Of a stretch of DNA of 64,000 nt, positions 31,107 through 40,106 are shown piece after piece. The stretch covers positions 4,278,001-4,342,000 of the forward strand of contig NZ_CP022989.1 of the NCBI RefSeq assembly GCF_002278075.1, read 5' to 3'. Origin of the DNA: Paraburkholderia aromaticivorans (lineage in GTDB: Bacteria; Pseudomonadota; Gammaproteobacteria; Burkholderiales; Burkholderiaceae). The stretch's first letter is position 1. Each line of letters starts with the position of its first letter. The notes under the pieces were generated by a model, which did not search any database, had not been told where the DNA came from, and was given only the letters and a program-made list of their open reading frames with translations. The translations under genes and the position numbers were made by a program.

Positions 31107-31298
31107 TTAGTCGGATGCCACCGGGCTGGGGATCATCTCTCGATATTGCGGCAGCAACCCGTCGTAAAACAACTTGTATCGGGGATCTGCCGCAGTAACT
31201 TCGTCCTGATACGGAGCCCAATCGTCTGACTGAGGGCAATCATATAGGCCTGCGATCGTAGTCTTTGCCTCATCATTAAAAACAGCGTACATGACCAT
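31107..31298 (-). CDS. Small tail-fibre-linked protein
   Basis: The 63-residue product (MVMYAVFNDEAKTTIAGLYD, ending MIPSPVASD) starts 2 bases after the tail fibre stop. Small genes in this place often encode tail fibre assembly chaperones, and the pattern FNDEAKTTI followed by DPRYKLFYDG is like them. The match is weak, so this is mainly a position call. It ends 4 bases from the convergent SGNH gene. Confidence 0.55.
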   Translation of the reverse strand: MVMYAVFNDEAKTTIAGLYDCPQSDDWAPYQDEVTAADPRYKLFYDGLLPQYREMIPSPVASD

Positions 31299-31300
31299 GA

Positions 31301-32263
31301 TCAGAACTCGAAATAGGAGATGGTGATGTTATGTGACGGAGTGCCACCGCTCGCCGAGACAATACGGTAGAGATTTTGCGCCAACGTTACTGCAACACGG
31401 AATCCAGCCGCAATCGAAGATGCTATAGGAACCGTCTGAGAAACCGGAGTTTGCCCGCCAATCGGGCCATCGGCCATAGTAACGCTGATTGAAGATACGG
31501 CAGATCCAGATGCATTTCCAAGCTGAACACCACCGCCAACAAAGCGCGCGTTGAATGGGATCAGGGTGGACGAGAAATATCCCGATCCGGTGAACGTTGA
31601 GCCCGTTACGATGTTGCTTGTAATTACCCCGACGCGCCGGTCCGTCTGCGAGAACGGAGCAAACTGTCCAGCAGTCGCGCTCATCGGGGCAATGCCAATC
31701 AGCTGACTCGCGGTATAGCCGCTCGGGAGTGAACCAGCATAAATCTCGGGCGCTTTTGCAGCGCTCGCATCGGTGGCGAAAATTCCAGCGCCAGCAACCA
31801 AGCCATAAGCAGCATAGATCGCCGCGAACCCGTTCACCGCTGGAGTCGTGCCGACAACACCACCAATGCCGGAGCCGCTGAGATTGACTGTCTTGTTGAA
31901 TGAGCCAACGACAAAAGACTGCCCGCCCAGCGCCGTCTTGATCACCAACTCGTCTGCTGTAAACGCAACGCTTGCACCTTGCGCCGCCAGCAATGCAGAA
32001 AGATTCCGTGCCGCCCCGGCAATCGGCGCATACATCTTCTGCAGCGCTGCGTTGACCTGGTTGTAGCTGGTCTTTGCACGGGTGATGCCGGCCGCCGCCA
32101 GAATAGAGCACAATTCTTCCTGGATCATGTTGAACCACGACGCGCGCTCGAGCGTCGCGGGCGTCCCGCTCGCCGGGTTGCCTTCGGTCCAATACCCTTC
32201 TGTTCCAGCTGCCTCGGGAGCGGGAAGGCTCGTGGCTGCCGACGGATCATCAATTCGAAACAT
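31301..32263 (-). CDS. Phage tail fibre protein
   Basis: The 320-residue product opens with MFRIDDPSAATSLPAPEAAG and a conserved N-terminal module (EGYWTEGNPASGTPATLERA, then WFNMIQEELCSIL) seen in tail fibres of betaproteobacterial myophages. The rest is glycine- and serine-rich beta structure (LSGSGIGGVVGTTPAVNGFA) with no chaperone-cleaved domain visible. It should bind the host surface and stands at the end of the tail operon, as expected. Confidence 0.8.
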   Translation of the reverse strand: MFRIDDPSAATSLPAPEAAGTEGYWTEGNPASGTPATLERASWFNMIQEELCSILAAAGITRAKTSYNQVNAALQKMYAPIAGAARNLSALLAAQGASVAFTADELVIKTALGGQSFVVGSFNKTVNLSGSGIGGVVGTTPAVNGFAAIYAAYGLVAGAGIFATDASAAKAPEIYAGSLPSGYTASQLIGIAPMSATAGQFAPFSQTDRRVGVITSNIVTGSTFTGSGYFSSTLIPFNARFVGGGVQLGNASGSAVSSISVTMADGPIGGQTPVSQTVPIASSIAAGFRVAVTLAQNLYRIVSASGGTPSHNITISYFEF

Positions 32264-32271
32264 AGAGCCTC

Positions 32272-32874
32272 TTAGGTGTAGGCAAAAATAAGAATCGTGT
32301 GGGCCGGAATTACTTCATTCAGCTCGCACTGCAAGACGGCGTTTCCCCAGCTCGCGAGCGGATCGCCTGCGCGTGCCGTCCCAACTTTCGACTGCGTAAT
32401 CGTGTTGAGCGGCGCATTGATCTGCCAGACGAAGGACCATTGGGGGCCGAGCCGGAAGACTGGTTGTCCGACCCGGCTCTGCCCTACTCGCGCCGACACG
32501 TATTCGGTCACCGTCACGGTGTAGCCAAGCAGCGCGGCATACTGGATGAAGTACGGAACCGACTGGCCGCCTGACCCCGCGAAGCGCGCGACGACTTGGG
32601 CCTGCCGCTGAGCCACCGTGGGTGCCGGTCCTGCGCATGGGTCTGGCAGACCCAGTGCCGATTCCCATTCGGGAAGCAACTCGACGGCAGTTTTCGGAAA
32701 TGCATCTACCAGCAAGTTGTTATTTCTGGCAGTATGTCTCGCCCATGTCGGCGAAAGGCCGGACATTGCCTGCGCCATCACTGACGTCGGGTCCCGAGGC
32801 CACGCGAGACCGCGCGGCATGAGCGCCTGAATCGCCTTCAGGAAATCTGATGCCTGATAGTTCGGAGCAGCCAT
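32272..32874 (-). CDS. Tail protein, Mu gp48/YmfQ family (DUF2313)
   Basis: The 200-residue product matches the YmfQ/gp48 family: DFLKAIQALMPRGLAWPRDP near residue 10, the LLVDAFPKTAVELLPEWESA block, and GLPDPC followed by QRQAQVVARFAGSGGQS. It helps build the baseplate next to gp47. It directly precedes the tail fibre gene and directly follows baseplate J, with no gap. Confidence 0.85.
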   Translation of the reverse strand: MAAPNYQASDFLKAIQALMPRGLAWPRDPTSVMAQAMSGLSPTWARHTARNNNLLVDAFPKTAVELLPEWESALGLPDPCAGPAPTVAQRQAQVVARFAGSGGQSVPYFIQYAALLGYTVTVTEYVSARVGQSRVGQPVFRLGPQWSFVWQINAPLNTITQSKVGTARAGDPLASWGNAVLQCELNEVIPAHTILIFAYT

Positions 32875-34032
32875 TTATGGGAGCCATGTGATCGTTCCGA
32901 GCACTGGAAGCTGGCCAGTGGTCCCGACGATGTTTGCGGTTGGCGACGTAATTACAAAGCCCTGCGTTCCCGAGATCGCAGCGATTGCCGACTCGATATA
33001 AGAGAGATCGATTACCCCGTTCTGGCCGGCCGCCGTGCTGAGTGGAGAGCCATACAGAACGAACACACCAGAAATCGCCGACGCGATCGCCGACTTCATC
33101 GCCGTCGTGAAGCTGCTGGTGCCGGTAATCGTGAAATTGACTACCTGCTGCGTCGGTGCCACGCTGTACACGAGCGCTGTCGCCGGCCGCAGCGGGAAAA
33201 TCCAGTTCGCAACCGTCAGCAGATCGAGCGTCGCCGGCGTGCCGCGCGGCTCGAGCGCGGCCACCCCAGAAACGCCTTGGGGGAATCCGTTGTTGGCCGC
33301 CTCGGTCACGTCGAACATCGTGTACACGACGACGGTGCCTGCGCCGAAACCGTTCGGATTGCACCAAGCGCGCGTAACGCCGTTGACCTGCAGCGCCCAC
33401 GTCACGTAGTCGTTTTGCGCCCCGCCCTGCGGTGTGTTCTGATAAGCCTGAAGCATCCGGGCGCGAAGGCTGTCGTCCTTCTCGACGTCCGCTCCGCCGG
33501 TAAATGCCACAGACACGGAGCCGGTCGAGTTGATGCCGGCGATCGCCGTGCCCAACGTCATGACCGTGCCGATGGCGCAATTGCCAAACGCGCCGGTCAG
33601 GCCGGACGGATCCGCATTCGCGACTGCATTGACGGTCACGTTGCTGCCGGACCAGACACCGGCTGAGGTCGTCGTGAAGCCGACACCGTCGCCGCGCGCG
33701 ATCGGCGTACCGATCGGCAGAGGAGTTCCGTTCGTGCCCGCGAACGTGATCTGTCCTGGCACCGTCGAGCCAGCCTGCGTCGCCGCCTCGCGAAACACAT
33801 TCTTGAGGGCAGCCCACGCTTCGAGGAACTCTTCCTCAGCGGTGAAAGGATTCGACTGCTTTGCTACCCAGTCCGTGTATCCGTATTGGAGCTGAGCGAG
33901 TCCTGCGAGAGCCGTGCCTAGGATGTTGAGGCTGGAAAAGCGTAGCAGCGGATCCGATCCCGGAAGACCGGACTGAATGTCAGCGGCCACCTGCGCGCGC
34001 AATTGCGTGAGTGTTGGTCGTGCGTACGGCAT
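32875..34032 (-). CDS. Baseplate J protein (Mu gp47 family)
   Basis: The 385-residue product is the baseplate wedge protein J/gp47. It starts with PTLTQLRAQVAADIQSGLPG, has the AEEEFLEAWAALKNVFREAA block, the typical TTTSAGVW strand, and FTGGADVEKDDSLRARMLQA near residue 175. It lies between the gp46 and gp48 genes, in the same order as in phage Mu. Confidence 0.9.
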   Translation of the reverse strand: MPYARPTLTQLRAQVAADIQSGLPGSDPLLRFSSLNILGTALAGLAQLQYGYTDWVAKQSNPFTAEEEFLEAWAALKNVFREAATQAGSTVPGQITFAGTNGTPLPIGTPIARGDGVGFTTTSAGVWSGSNVTVNAVANADPSGLTGAFGNCAIGTVMTLGTAIAGINSTGSVSVAFTGGADVEKDDSLRARMLQAYQNTPQGGAQNDYVTWALQVNGVTRAWCNPNGFGAGTVVVYTMFDVTEAANNGFPQGVSGVAALEPRGTPATLDLLTVANWIFPLRPATALVYSVAPTQQVVNFTITGTSSFTTAMKSAIASAISGVFVLYGSPLSTAAGQNGVIDLSYIESAIAAISGTQGFVITSPTANIVGTTGQLPVLGTITWLP

Positions 34033-34033
34033 A

Positions 34034-34477
34034 TCAGTTGATTCCTTCCCAGGCCCACGTATAGCGGCCCGTCGTCAATAAAGTGCCGTCGGGTTTGTAT
34101 GCGGTGATCTGCGCGCCGAGAACGCTGGTGCGCACCCACTGCGTGCTGATGTCGAAGCGGCCTACGACACCGTCATCCACCATCCACTGCAGGGCCTCGG
34201 CCAGGTAGTCGTAGGCTTTCTGCAGCGTTTCCTTCGTCTGCTTCGCGCGCCGCAGCAACCAGAGACGCGAGCCAATAGGAACCGTGTCATCCGCCCACCA
34301 GCCGCGCGGATCGCCTGAACCATCCGGAATCACGTCGCCGGGCTGTGCCATGCGATCGGAAAAGATGCTTATGATGATTGCCGTCTGGAGATCGTTGCCG
34401 GTCGTCAGCAAGGGGCCGGACATGGACCAATCCCCGCGGTTGTTCGCGGCGTCCCAAGAAATCGTTGCGTCGGCCAT
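34034..34477 (-). CDS. Baseplate protein, Mu gp46 family
   Basis: The 147-residue product has the gp46 pattern: LLTTGNDLQTAIIISIFSDR near residue 24, DPRGWWADDTVPIGSRLWLL near residue 57 and ALQWMVDDGVVGR. It is a baseplate wedge component related to gp25-type proteins. It ends next to the baseplate J gene. Confidence 0.88.
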   Translation of the reverse strand: MADATISWDAANNRGDWSMSGPLLTTGNDLQTAIIISIFSDRMAQPGDVIPDGSGDPRGWWADDTVPIGSRLWLLRRAKQTKETLQKAYDYLAEALQWMVDDGVVGRFDISTQWVRTSVLGAQITAYKPDGTLLTTGRYTWAWEGIN

Positions 34478-34489
34478 TTCGCTCGGGCA

Positions 34490-34514
34490 TAAAAAAGCCC
34501 GCGCGTGGCGGGCT
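34490..34514 (-). terminator. Hairpin between gp45 and gp46 genes
   Basis: AGCCCGC (34496-34502) pairs with GCGGGCT (34508-34514), and a run of T follows on the minus strand. It lies inside the tail operon, so it probably attenuates and does not stop transcription completely. Confidence 0.62.
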
Positions 34515-34534
34515 GAGACGTTGAGCGCTAAGCG

Positions 34535-35155
34535 CTATTCGGTTTGGTTCGGGCCGCTCGTTGTGGTGCCCGGTCCTCCGAGCTGAACATTAGGAACCGG
34601 ATGGGTATGACTGTTGTAGATCGACCTCATCTGGGCCATCGTGTGCAGGTTTGTTGCTGAGTTGTCGATGATGTCGCCGGGCGTCGTGATTTCTGGCGTA
34701 TCAATCTCGACTCCGCCAGGTGCGACGATCTTGAGCTTCCCACTCAGGTTCCACGTCACATTCCGCGCGTCGTTGACTACGACGTCCTGCCCTTTGGCCT
34801 CGACGACGATTCCACCGCTCGCGGTCATATAGACGTACTTGCCGTCCTGGCTGTACAGCATCGATTCGCCAGCGGACAAGCCCGTCGGGCGTGACTGCTG
34901 GTGGTTCGTTGCAATCACCGCAACGTTTCCCGGATCACCAGCTATGGCGCCGTAAGCGACGTCCGAACCGTAGGGCGGATAGGACGTGAAGCCGAAATCA
35001 GCAAACCGAAAGCGGTTATCCGAGGTTACTAGCCCATTCGCTCGAACCTGCATTTTCTGAATCGGCCCTGAGTCGTCGACGTAGGTCACACGGCCGCGCC
35101 CAAACAATCCGCGCAGCCGCATGAAGAGCCGCTCGATCGAGATGGAGTCCATCAA
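34535..35155 (-). CDS. Baseplate spike protein (Mu gp45 / gpV type)
   Basis: The 206-residue product is the membrane-piercing spike. The N-terminal OB-fold-like part (LFGRGRVTYVDDSGPIQKMQ) leads to a beta-helical stalk (VTWNLSGKLKIVAPGGVEID). Near the end, NSHTHPVPN carries the HxH motif that binds the iron ion at the spike tip in Mu gp45 and P2 gpV. Start at the first or second methionine cannot be separated. It overlaps the upstream gene by 4 bases. Confidence 0.88.
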   Translation of the reverse strand: MMDSISIERLFMRLRGLFGRGRVTYVDDSGPIQKMQVRANGLVTSDNRFRFADFGFTSYPPYGSDVAYGAIAGDPGNVAVIATNHQQSRPTGLSAGESMLYSQDGKYVYMTASGGIVVEAKGQDVVVNDARNVTWNLSGKLKIVAPGGVEIDTPEITTPGDIIDNSATNLHTMAQMRSIYNSHTHPVPNVQLGGPGTTTSGPNQTE

Positions 35156-36270
35156 TTCACCATGTTCACGTCGGGCGCGATCGGATTGAGGATGATCGGC
35201 TCCTGATAGAAGGCTTCCGGCGGCATGATCACCACATCGGCATTCGTCCCGCTCGCATCGCGCTTATAAGTCACGTCCGCGATCAGCCACGTTTGAGGTT
35301 TCAGCTTCAGCCCCGGCAGATTGATCGGCACCAGCGTGTTTGGCGTCCACAGCTTGCCGGCTGAATCCCGCCAGCTATCCGTTGACACGCGCACCGCATA
35401 AGAGCGGCCGTAGCGACGCGCCTTTTCCCACTGCGCGCGCTGTGCCGCGACGTCCTGCCCGCCAAACACCGACTCAGCCACGATCGCGCGGTACCGGAGC
35501 CGCGGCACCGTCGGATCCTGCACGCTTGCGATCAGGTTGCCGCCGTCGCCCACGTCCTCGCACGTGTCTAGGCTCTGGCGCACTGCGTCGTAGTCCGAAA
35601 ACCGTCCGTCCATGCCGAACATCGCGCTGGCTGCCTGAACATTGACGCCCTCCTCGAATCCGCACGCGGCTTGCTGGGTGCCGATTCCGGAAAGCAGCAG
35701 GCTTCCGTCTGGCTGGTCGTACAGCAACAGCGCGCGGAACCGGCAGAGCCGCTCGAGCACGTCATAGATCGGCTCGCCGACCATGATGTTCAGCTGCGGA
35801 ATCGGGTCTCCCTGATTCGCGCCGTCGGCAAGCGAAACTGGAATGCCGTAGACGCTGCAGAGGTTTTGCGCAATCTTCAGCAGCGGCATATTCAGAAGCT
35901 GGCCGCCAGTCCACTTTGCCGAGCAGTCGACGAGGTCCTGGCACTTGCTCCGGCCGGTGATCCGGATCGTATGCTCGCGCGCGTTGTAGCTCGGCAGGTA
36001 GCGATCGACGAAGCCGGACAGCACAACGTCGGCGCCGAGGAGCACATCGACCTGATCGCCTTCCTGCACGATCACTTCCGACACGCCCGGGTAAGGCTCG
36101 GTGAACGACACATCGAAATCGGACGGGCACCGCTCGATGCCGCGAGACAGACGGATCCCAAGCCACCCCGTGATGTTTCGGGTGTTCGAGATCGTGTACG
36201 TGGGTTGTCCCGGCACTGAATTAGGGTTCCGCGTACACGTCGACACCCTAAGGGTGATGTCATCACTCAT
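35152..36270 (-). CDS. Baseplate hub protein (Mu gpP/gp44, gpD-like)
   Basis: The 372-residue product has the gp27-like hub fold pattern: SRGIERCPSDFDVSFTEPYP near residue 40, then VIVQEGDQVDVLLGADVVLS, SGFVDRYLPSYNAREHTIRI and ITGRSKCQDLVDCSAKW. It forms the trimer that carries the spike. It lies directly between the circularisation-type gp43 gene and the spike gene, as in Mu. Confidence 0.87.
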   Translation of the reverse strand: MSDDITLRVSTCTRNPNSVPGQPTYTISNTRNITGWLGIRLSRGIERCPSDFDVSFTEPYPGVSEVIVQEGDQVDVLLGADVVLSGFVDRYLPSYNAREHTIRITGRSKCQDLVDCSAKWTGGQLLNMPLLKIAQNLCSVYGIPVSLADGANQGDPIPQLNIMVGEPIYDVLERLCRFRALLLYDQPDGSLLLSGIGTQQAACGFEEGVNVQAASAMFGMDGRFSDYDAVRQSLDTCEDVGDGGNLIASVQDPTVPRLRYRAIVAESVFGGQDVAAQRAQWEKARRYGRSYAVRVSTDSWRDSAGKLWTPNTLVPINLPGLKLKPQTWLIADVTYKRDASGTNADVVIMPPEAFYQEPIILNPIAPDVNMVN

Positions 36271-37706
36271 CAGCTAGCAAGGGCCTGAAATGTCGTTGGG
36301 CAAAATGCCGGGTGTCGTGGGTCAATCTGCTGTACGAGTCCAGGCTCACGCGTCGGATCACGATAGATTCGGTTCGCAAGCACCAGCGATGGAAGTGGCG
36401 CCTGAAACTTGAACGTCGCGATCGAGGCTAAATCGGCGCCGCGCGCAGCGAGATCAGCAATGACCGACTGCCGCAGGGTTCGCAACGCCTGATACGTACC
36501 ATCATCGCCTGCGTCGCCCGCCGTCGCGATCTCCGCATCGAGCAGGCTCACAGTGTTGGCTAGCGTAGTGTTCGCGTCATCCTGCGAGGCAGGTTGGTAT
36601 GTCGTCAGCGTCACGGCGAGTTGCGCGAGCGCATACCGCCGCAACAGCGCGGCGAGCGCCACCTGCATAACGCTCATGGACGATCCGATCTGGCCGGGCG
36701 TGGTCACGGGCGACGGTGAATATTGCGCCAGCGAACTGATCATGCGCACGGCGTCAGCCGGATCAGTCGCAGCAGCGGCAACTGTCGAAATGAACGACTG
36801 CGCCGCAGCACCGAGTGCTGCTGAATCTGACGGATTCGACGCCGCGGCTTGCAGAGCTGCCCCGGCGGCAACAACCGAAGCGCGCGCTGCAGTCGCGGCC
36901 GACAGCAAATCGTCGGCTGTCGTACTCGGAGACGCCCTCACGTTCGCGCCGGCATAGCCGTTATTGCCCCCCCCGAACAGTCGCCCGAAGTTGCCAAACA
37001 GCGTCGAGACCGTGCCGATCACGCGCTTTACATCGTTGATGGCGGTCACACCCAGTTGATACCAGCCGACTACCGTCGAAACCGCCTGCCGCACGATTGC
37101 GGCGCCGGCCTGAATTGCGCTCGCCGTAGTCCTTACGAAATCGACCAGCGCTGCGATGCCGTTCAACGAAGCGTTGTTGATGCTTGCGTCGCCGGTCGAG
37201 ATGGTCGCCTTCGGGAATATCCGATCACCGGAAACGATCAGCGTCAGCCGGATCTCGAACACGCGACCGAGGTCGACGCGCTCCATCGTCTCCACGCTCA
37301 GGCACGCGACGTTCTTGATCGTGCCCAGCGTCGGGTGCACGAGGGTCCAGTTCCCAGGTGCCTCGCAGATTTGCAGCAACTGGTTGCGCTGCGCGATGAC
37401 CGGGCCAGCCTTGGTGATCAGATCGTCTTCGACCAGGAAGCCAAGAACCTCGAACTGCCTCCCCTTTTTACCCAGATCCTCGACCCATACATCATCGCGA
37501 AACGGGTAATTGTGGATAGCCTGCTTTCTGCCGACCGAGGTCCGAACAGATTCGATTCCGAATGGCACCCCGCCGTAACTAGCCTGCTTGAGCGAATCCA
37601 GCCAGGTGCCCGTCTGGAAGCCGACGAGACTGGCCAGATTTCCAACGGCGGACGCAACGCCGCCGATGCTGCCGGCGACATTCAGTGCGTTCGTTGAGGT
37701 ACTCAA
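36270..37706 (-). CDS. Mu gpN/gp43-like tail protein (DNA circularisation N-terminal family)
   Basis: The 478-residue product carries the family start TWLDSLKQASYGGVPFGIES near residue 33, then HNYPFRDDVWVEDLGKKGRQ. The family name refers to DNA circulation, but in Mu-type tails it is a baseplate-hub connector. The middle is alanine-rich helix. It overlaps the tape measure gene by 4 bases. Confidence 0.87.
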   Translation of the reverse strand: MSTSTNALNVAGSIGGVASAVGNLASLVGFQTGTWLDSLKQASYGGVPFGIESVRTSVGRKQAIHNYPFRDDVWVEDLGKKGRQFEVLGFLVEDDLITKAGPVIAQRNQLLQICEAPGNWTLVHPTLGTIKNVACLSVETMERVDLGRVFEIRLTLIVSGDRIFPKATISTGDASINNASLNGIAALVDFVRTTASAIQAGAAIVRQAVSTVVGWYQLGVTAINDVKRVIGTVSTLFGNFGRLFGGGNNGYAGANVRASPSTTADDLLSAATAARASVVAAGAALQAAASNPSDSAALGAAAQSFISTVAAAATDPADAVRMISSLAQYSPSPVTTPGQIGSSMSVMQVALAALLRRYALAQLAVTLTTYQPASQDDANTTLANTVSLLDAEIATAGDAGDDGTYQALRTLRQSVIADLAARGADLASIATFKFQAPLPSLVLANRIYRDPTREPGLVQQIDPRHPAFCPTTFQALAS

Positions 37707-39628
37707 GGCAATGCTCCATCGCCACCCATGGCGTAGTTGACTTTCGTCGGCAGATAGCCGCCGTCCGCCGTTTTCGCTTCCACACGTGTGCCTGCCGGAA
37801 CATTGCTGAACGTCACGTGCAGCGCAGCCTGCTGAAGTTGCGCGACGCGCGCATCATGCCCGTCATCAGCAGCCGGTTTCGTCTTACCGCTGAAGGCGAT
37901 GCCGCCCTGCTGCATTCCAGCGACCGTCGCATTACCGAGTTGCTCAGGCGAATAAGGCTGCTGACCGTTTTCCGCGCGGATCATCCCTGCAATCAACGAT
38001 GCCACCTGCCGCGGATCCCCCAAGTCAGGCCTGTCATTCGCGCCCAACCCAGTCGAGGCCGAGATTATCTTCGTGTAGTTGGCGATCTGCTCCGGCGTAT
38101 TGCCGGTCCGCGCACCGCCAGTCCACTTGTCCTGAATCTGGGCAAGCGTCAGACCTCGATAGTTGCGCTCGAGGTTGGAAACCGCAGCTGTGATACCACG
38201 TTCTGGAGTGTCGTATTCGATCTCCCTATTGTGGTCCAGCATGTTCAGCGGGTTGTTGCTACGGATGCCGAGTGGCGCACGCTTCGATGAATCTGCCGGA
38301 TTCGCGCCACCTTGTAGCGACGATGCAATTTCGGTATCAGGGCGACCCGCCGCGTGTGCGGCCATCGCCCGCATGAAGTCGCCTGCGGGCAGATGCGTCG
38401 AAGCGGCAAGCCAATCACCGTTACGCACATCTTCAATGCCCTGCTTGTTGTCAACGTCCGGAAGGCCAGCGAGCTTCACCACTTTCAGCGCACCCCACGC
38501 AGCAATCCCAGCCACGCCGAGGGTTCCGAGCGCGGTCACTGCGGCTGGAATCGTCGTAGACGTCAGTGTGATCAAGCTCGCAATCAGGTTTGCCACGCCA
38601 CCGATAGGGCCGGCGAACTTGATGGCAGCGATCGCGATCGCGACGCCCTTGATGCCGCCCAGGTTATCCCAGAGCAGCTTGGCCTTTGCTGCGACGCTGC
38701 TCCAATCAATCTTCGAAACCCAGTCAGCGAGCTTTTGAACTGCCGTTGCTATCTGATCTGCAATCTGAGCGCGGTGCGTATCGAGCCATTTCGCGAAACC
38801 ATTGACGAGCGGGTCAAGGATCGGGATCAGGCGCGAGCCGATACTATTCCCGAGTCCGGTAACCGAGTCTTCGAGATCATTGATGTCGCGATGAAACTGC
38901 GCCGCGCGCTCTACCTCTTCCGCCGTCGGAACGAGCCCCTTGCGGAACGCGCGCGCCTTGTCGGTATCGTATGTGCCTTGTTGCAGCATCGGGAGGAGGC
39001 TGCCCATACCGAACGTGCCGGCGACATCGCGCTGCGCTTCGACCGACTTCTGCCCCTCGATGGCCTTCATGAGACGCATCTGGGTCGAGTAGTAATCGAT
39101 GGTGCCATCCTTGTTGCGTTGGATCTGGACGCCCATCTTTTGCAGCAGCATCATCGCGTGCGGATCGGCGCCGAACGCCGCCGCCCGAATCGTCATCTGG
39201 GAGCCACTCATCGCCGAATCGAACTGATCAGCCGAGACCCCTGCACGCTTTGCGGCAACGTGCCACGACGCCAGATCTTGCGCGTTCATGCCGAGCAGCT
39301 TCGAAGACTTGTTCAGGTTGAACCCGAACGTCCCAAACTTGGTCGCTAGCGCAGTGAGCCCAGCGAGCGATGCTGCGCCGCCGATCGCCGTCAATCCGGG
39401 AATAATCTCGACGATCTTGTCGACGACGCCAGACGCCGCGCGCTCGACGCCACCGAGGCTCTTTGTCAGTTTCGAAAGACCCACTTGGCCGACATTGCCC
39501 AACTGGCCAACGCGCTTCTGGGCCTTATCGACCGGATCGGTGATTTTGCTGAGCGCATCCTTGATCTTGTTGACCGTCGCCGTCGCCGCATCATCGGCAC
39601 GGATGCGGATAACAAAATCTTGTGCCAC
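37703..39628 (-). CDS. Tape measure protein with an embedded murein-hydrolase-like domain
   Basis: The 641-residue product sets tail length. The N-terminal part is coiled helix (ATVNKIKDALSKITDPVDKA) and the tape-measure core includes NLNKSSKLLGMNAQDLASWH. A hydrophobic stretch follows near residues 330-400 (GVAIAIAAIKFAGPIGGVAN). From about residue 455, GIRSNNPLNMLDHNREIEY, DTPERGITAAVSNLERNYRG and NYTKIISASTGLG match a peptidoglycan-hydrolase-like domain seen in phage structural proteins. The C-terminus has a beta tail (VNYAMGGDGALP). The domain probably helps the tail open the cell wall at infection. Confidence 0.86.
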   Translation of the reverse strand: MAQDFVIRIRADDAATATVNKIKDALSKITDPVDKAQKRVGQLGNVGQVGLSKLTKSLGGVERAASGVVDKIVEIIPGLTAIGGAASLAGLTALATKFGTFGFNLNKSSKLLGMNAQDLASWHVAAKRAGVSADQFDSAMSGSQMTIRAAAFGADPHAMMLLQKMGVQIQRNKDGTIDYYSTQMRLMKAIEGQKSVEAQRDVAGTFGMGSLLPMLQQGTYDTDKARAFRKGLVPTAEEVERAAQFHRDINDLEDSVTGLGNSIGSRLIPILDPLVNGFAKWLDTHRAQIADQIATAVQKLADWVSKIDWSSVAAKAKLLWDNLGGIKGVAIAIAAIKFAGPIGGVANLIASLITLTSTTIPAAVTALGTLGVAGIAAWGALKVVKLAGLPDVDNKQGIEDVRNGDWLAASTHLPAGDFMRAMAAHAAGRPDTEIASSLQGGANPADSSKRAPLGIRSNNPLNMLDHNREIEYDTPERGITAAVSNLERNYRGLTLAQIQDKWTGGARTGNTPEQIANYTKIISASTGLGANDRPDLGDPRQVASLIAGMIRAENGQQPYSPEQLGNATVAGMQQGGIAFSGKTKPAADDGHDARVAQLQQAALHVTFSNVPAGTRVEAKTADGGYLPTKVNYAMGGDGALP

Positions 39629-39630
39629 GC

Positions 39631-40103
39631 TCAGTCCTTTTTCAACATGCGCGCTGCGTGATGTGCATAGTTGCGCACCTCACTCCACGTCAATTGCTTT
39701 GTTTCGCTGGGTTGCCAGCGCCAGAACCGCTCGGTGATGCGGACAATGTGCTCCCAATCTACTGGGAGCCCTCCCCGTTTCCCTCGGGGTCGTCCTCATC
39801 TGGAGGCGTCAGGAATGCCGTCAGATAGTCCTGCGCCTTGTAATAGTCGCGGACACCGATGTTGGTCAGCGCGAGCATAGGAACGCCAGAGATCTCACTG
39901 ATCAGCCACTTCATGCATTCGACGGCATGCTCTTTGGCCGTGCGCTTGATGAAGGCCTGAAGCTGGCCAAGCGTGGGCTCTTTCAGCTCGATTTCCGAGA
40001 TTTCCGTCTCCTCGGTGCCCTTCAGGATGATCGGCTTCGAAAGCTCGATCGTGATGCTGTCTGGCACAACCTTGCGCGGCTTCTTCTTTTGTTCGTCGCT
40101 CAT
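39631..40103 (-). CDS. Tail assembly chaperone, -1 frameshifted form (gpGT-like)
   Basis: On the minus strand G GGA AAC (39783 to 39777) is in the correct frame for a -1 slip. It differs from the lambda G GGA AAG site only in the last base. After the slip the frame reads RGGLPVDWEHIVRITERFWR, then WQPSETKQLTWSEVRNYAHH, and ends AARMLKKD at 39631. This extension looks like the C-terminal domain of tail chaperones that contacts the tape measure protein. The fused product is about 157 residues. The extension has no start codon of its own in a sensible place, which supports the frameshift. Confidence 0.85.
39759..40103 (-). CDS. Tail assembly chaperone, unshifted form (Mu gp41-like)
   Basis: The 114-residue product (PDSITIELSKPIILKGTEET, then ELKEPTLGQLQAFIKRTA) is of the TAC_7-type tail assembly chaperone family. 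It is the equivalent of lambda gpG. Near its end a slippery site at 39777-39783 lets some ribosomes make a longer form. It lies between the tail tube and tape measure genes, the standard place for this pair. Confidence 0.87.
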   Translation of the reverse strand: MSDEQKKKPRKVVPDSITIELSKPIILKGTEETEISEIELKEPTLGQLQAFIKRTAKEHAVECMKWLISEISGVPMLALTNIGVRDYYKAQDYLTAFLTPPDEDDPEGNGEGSQ

Positions 40104-40106
40104 GGC

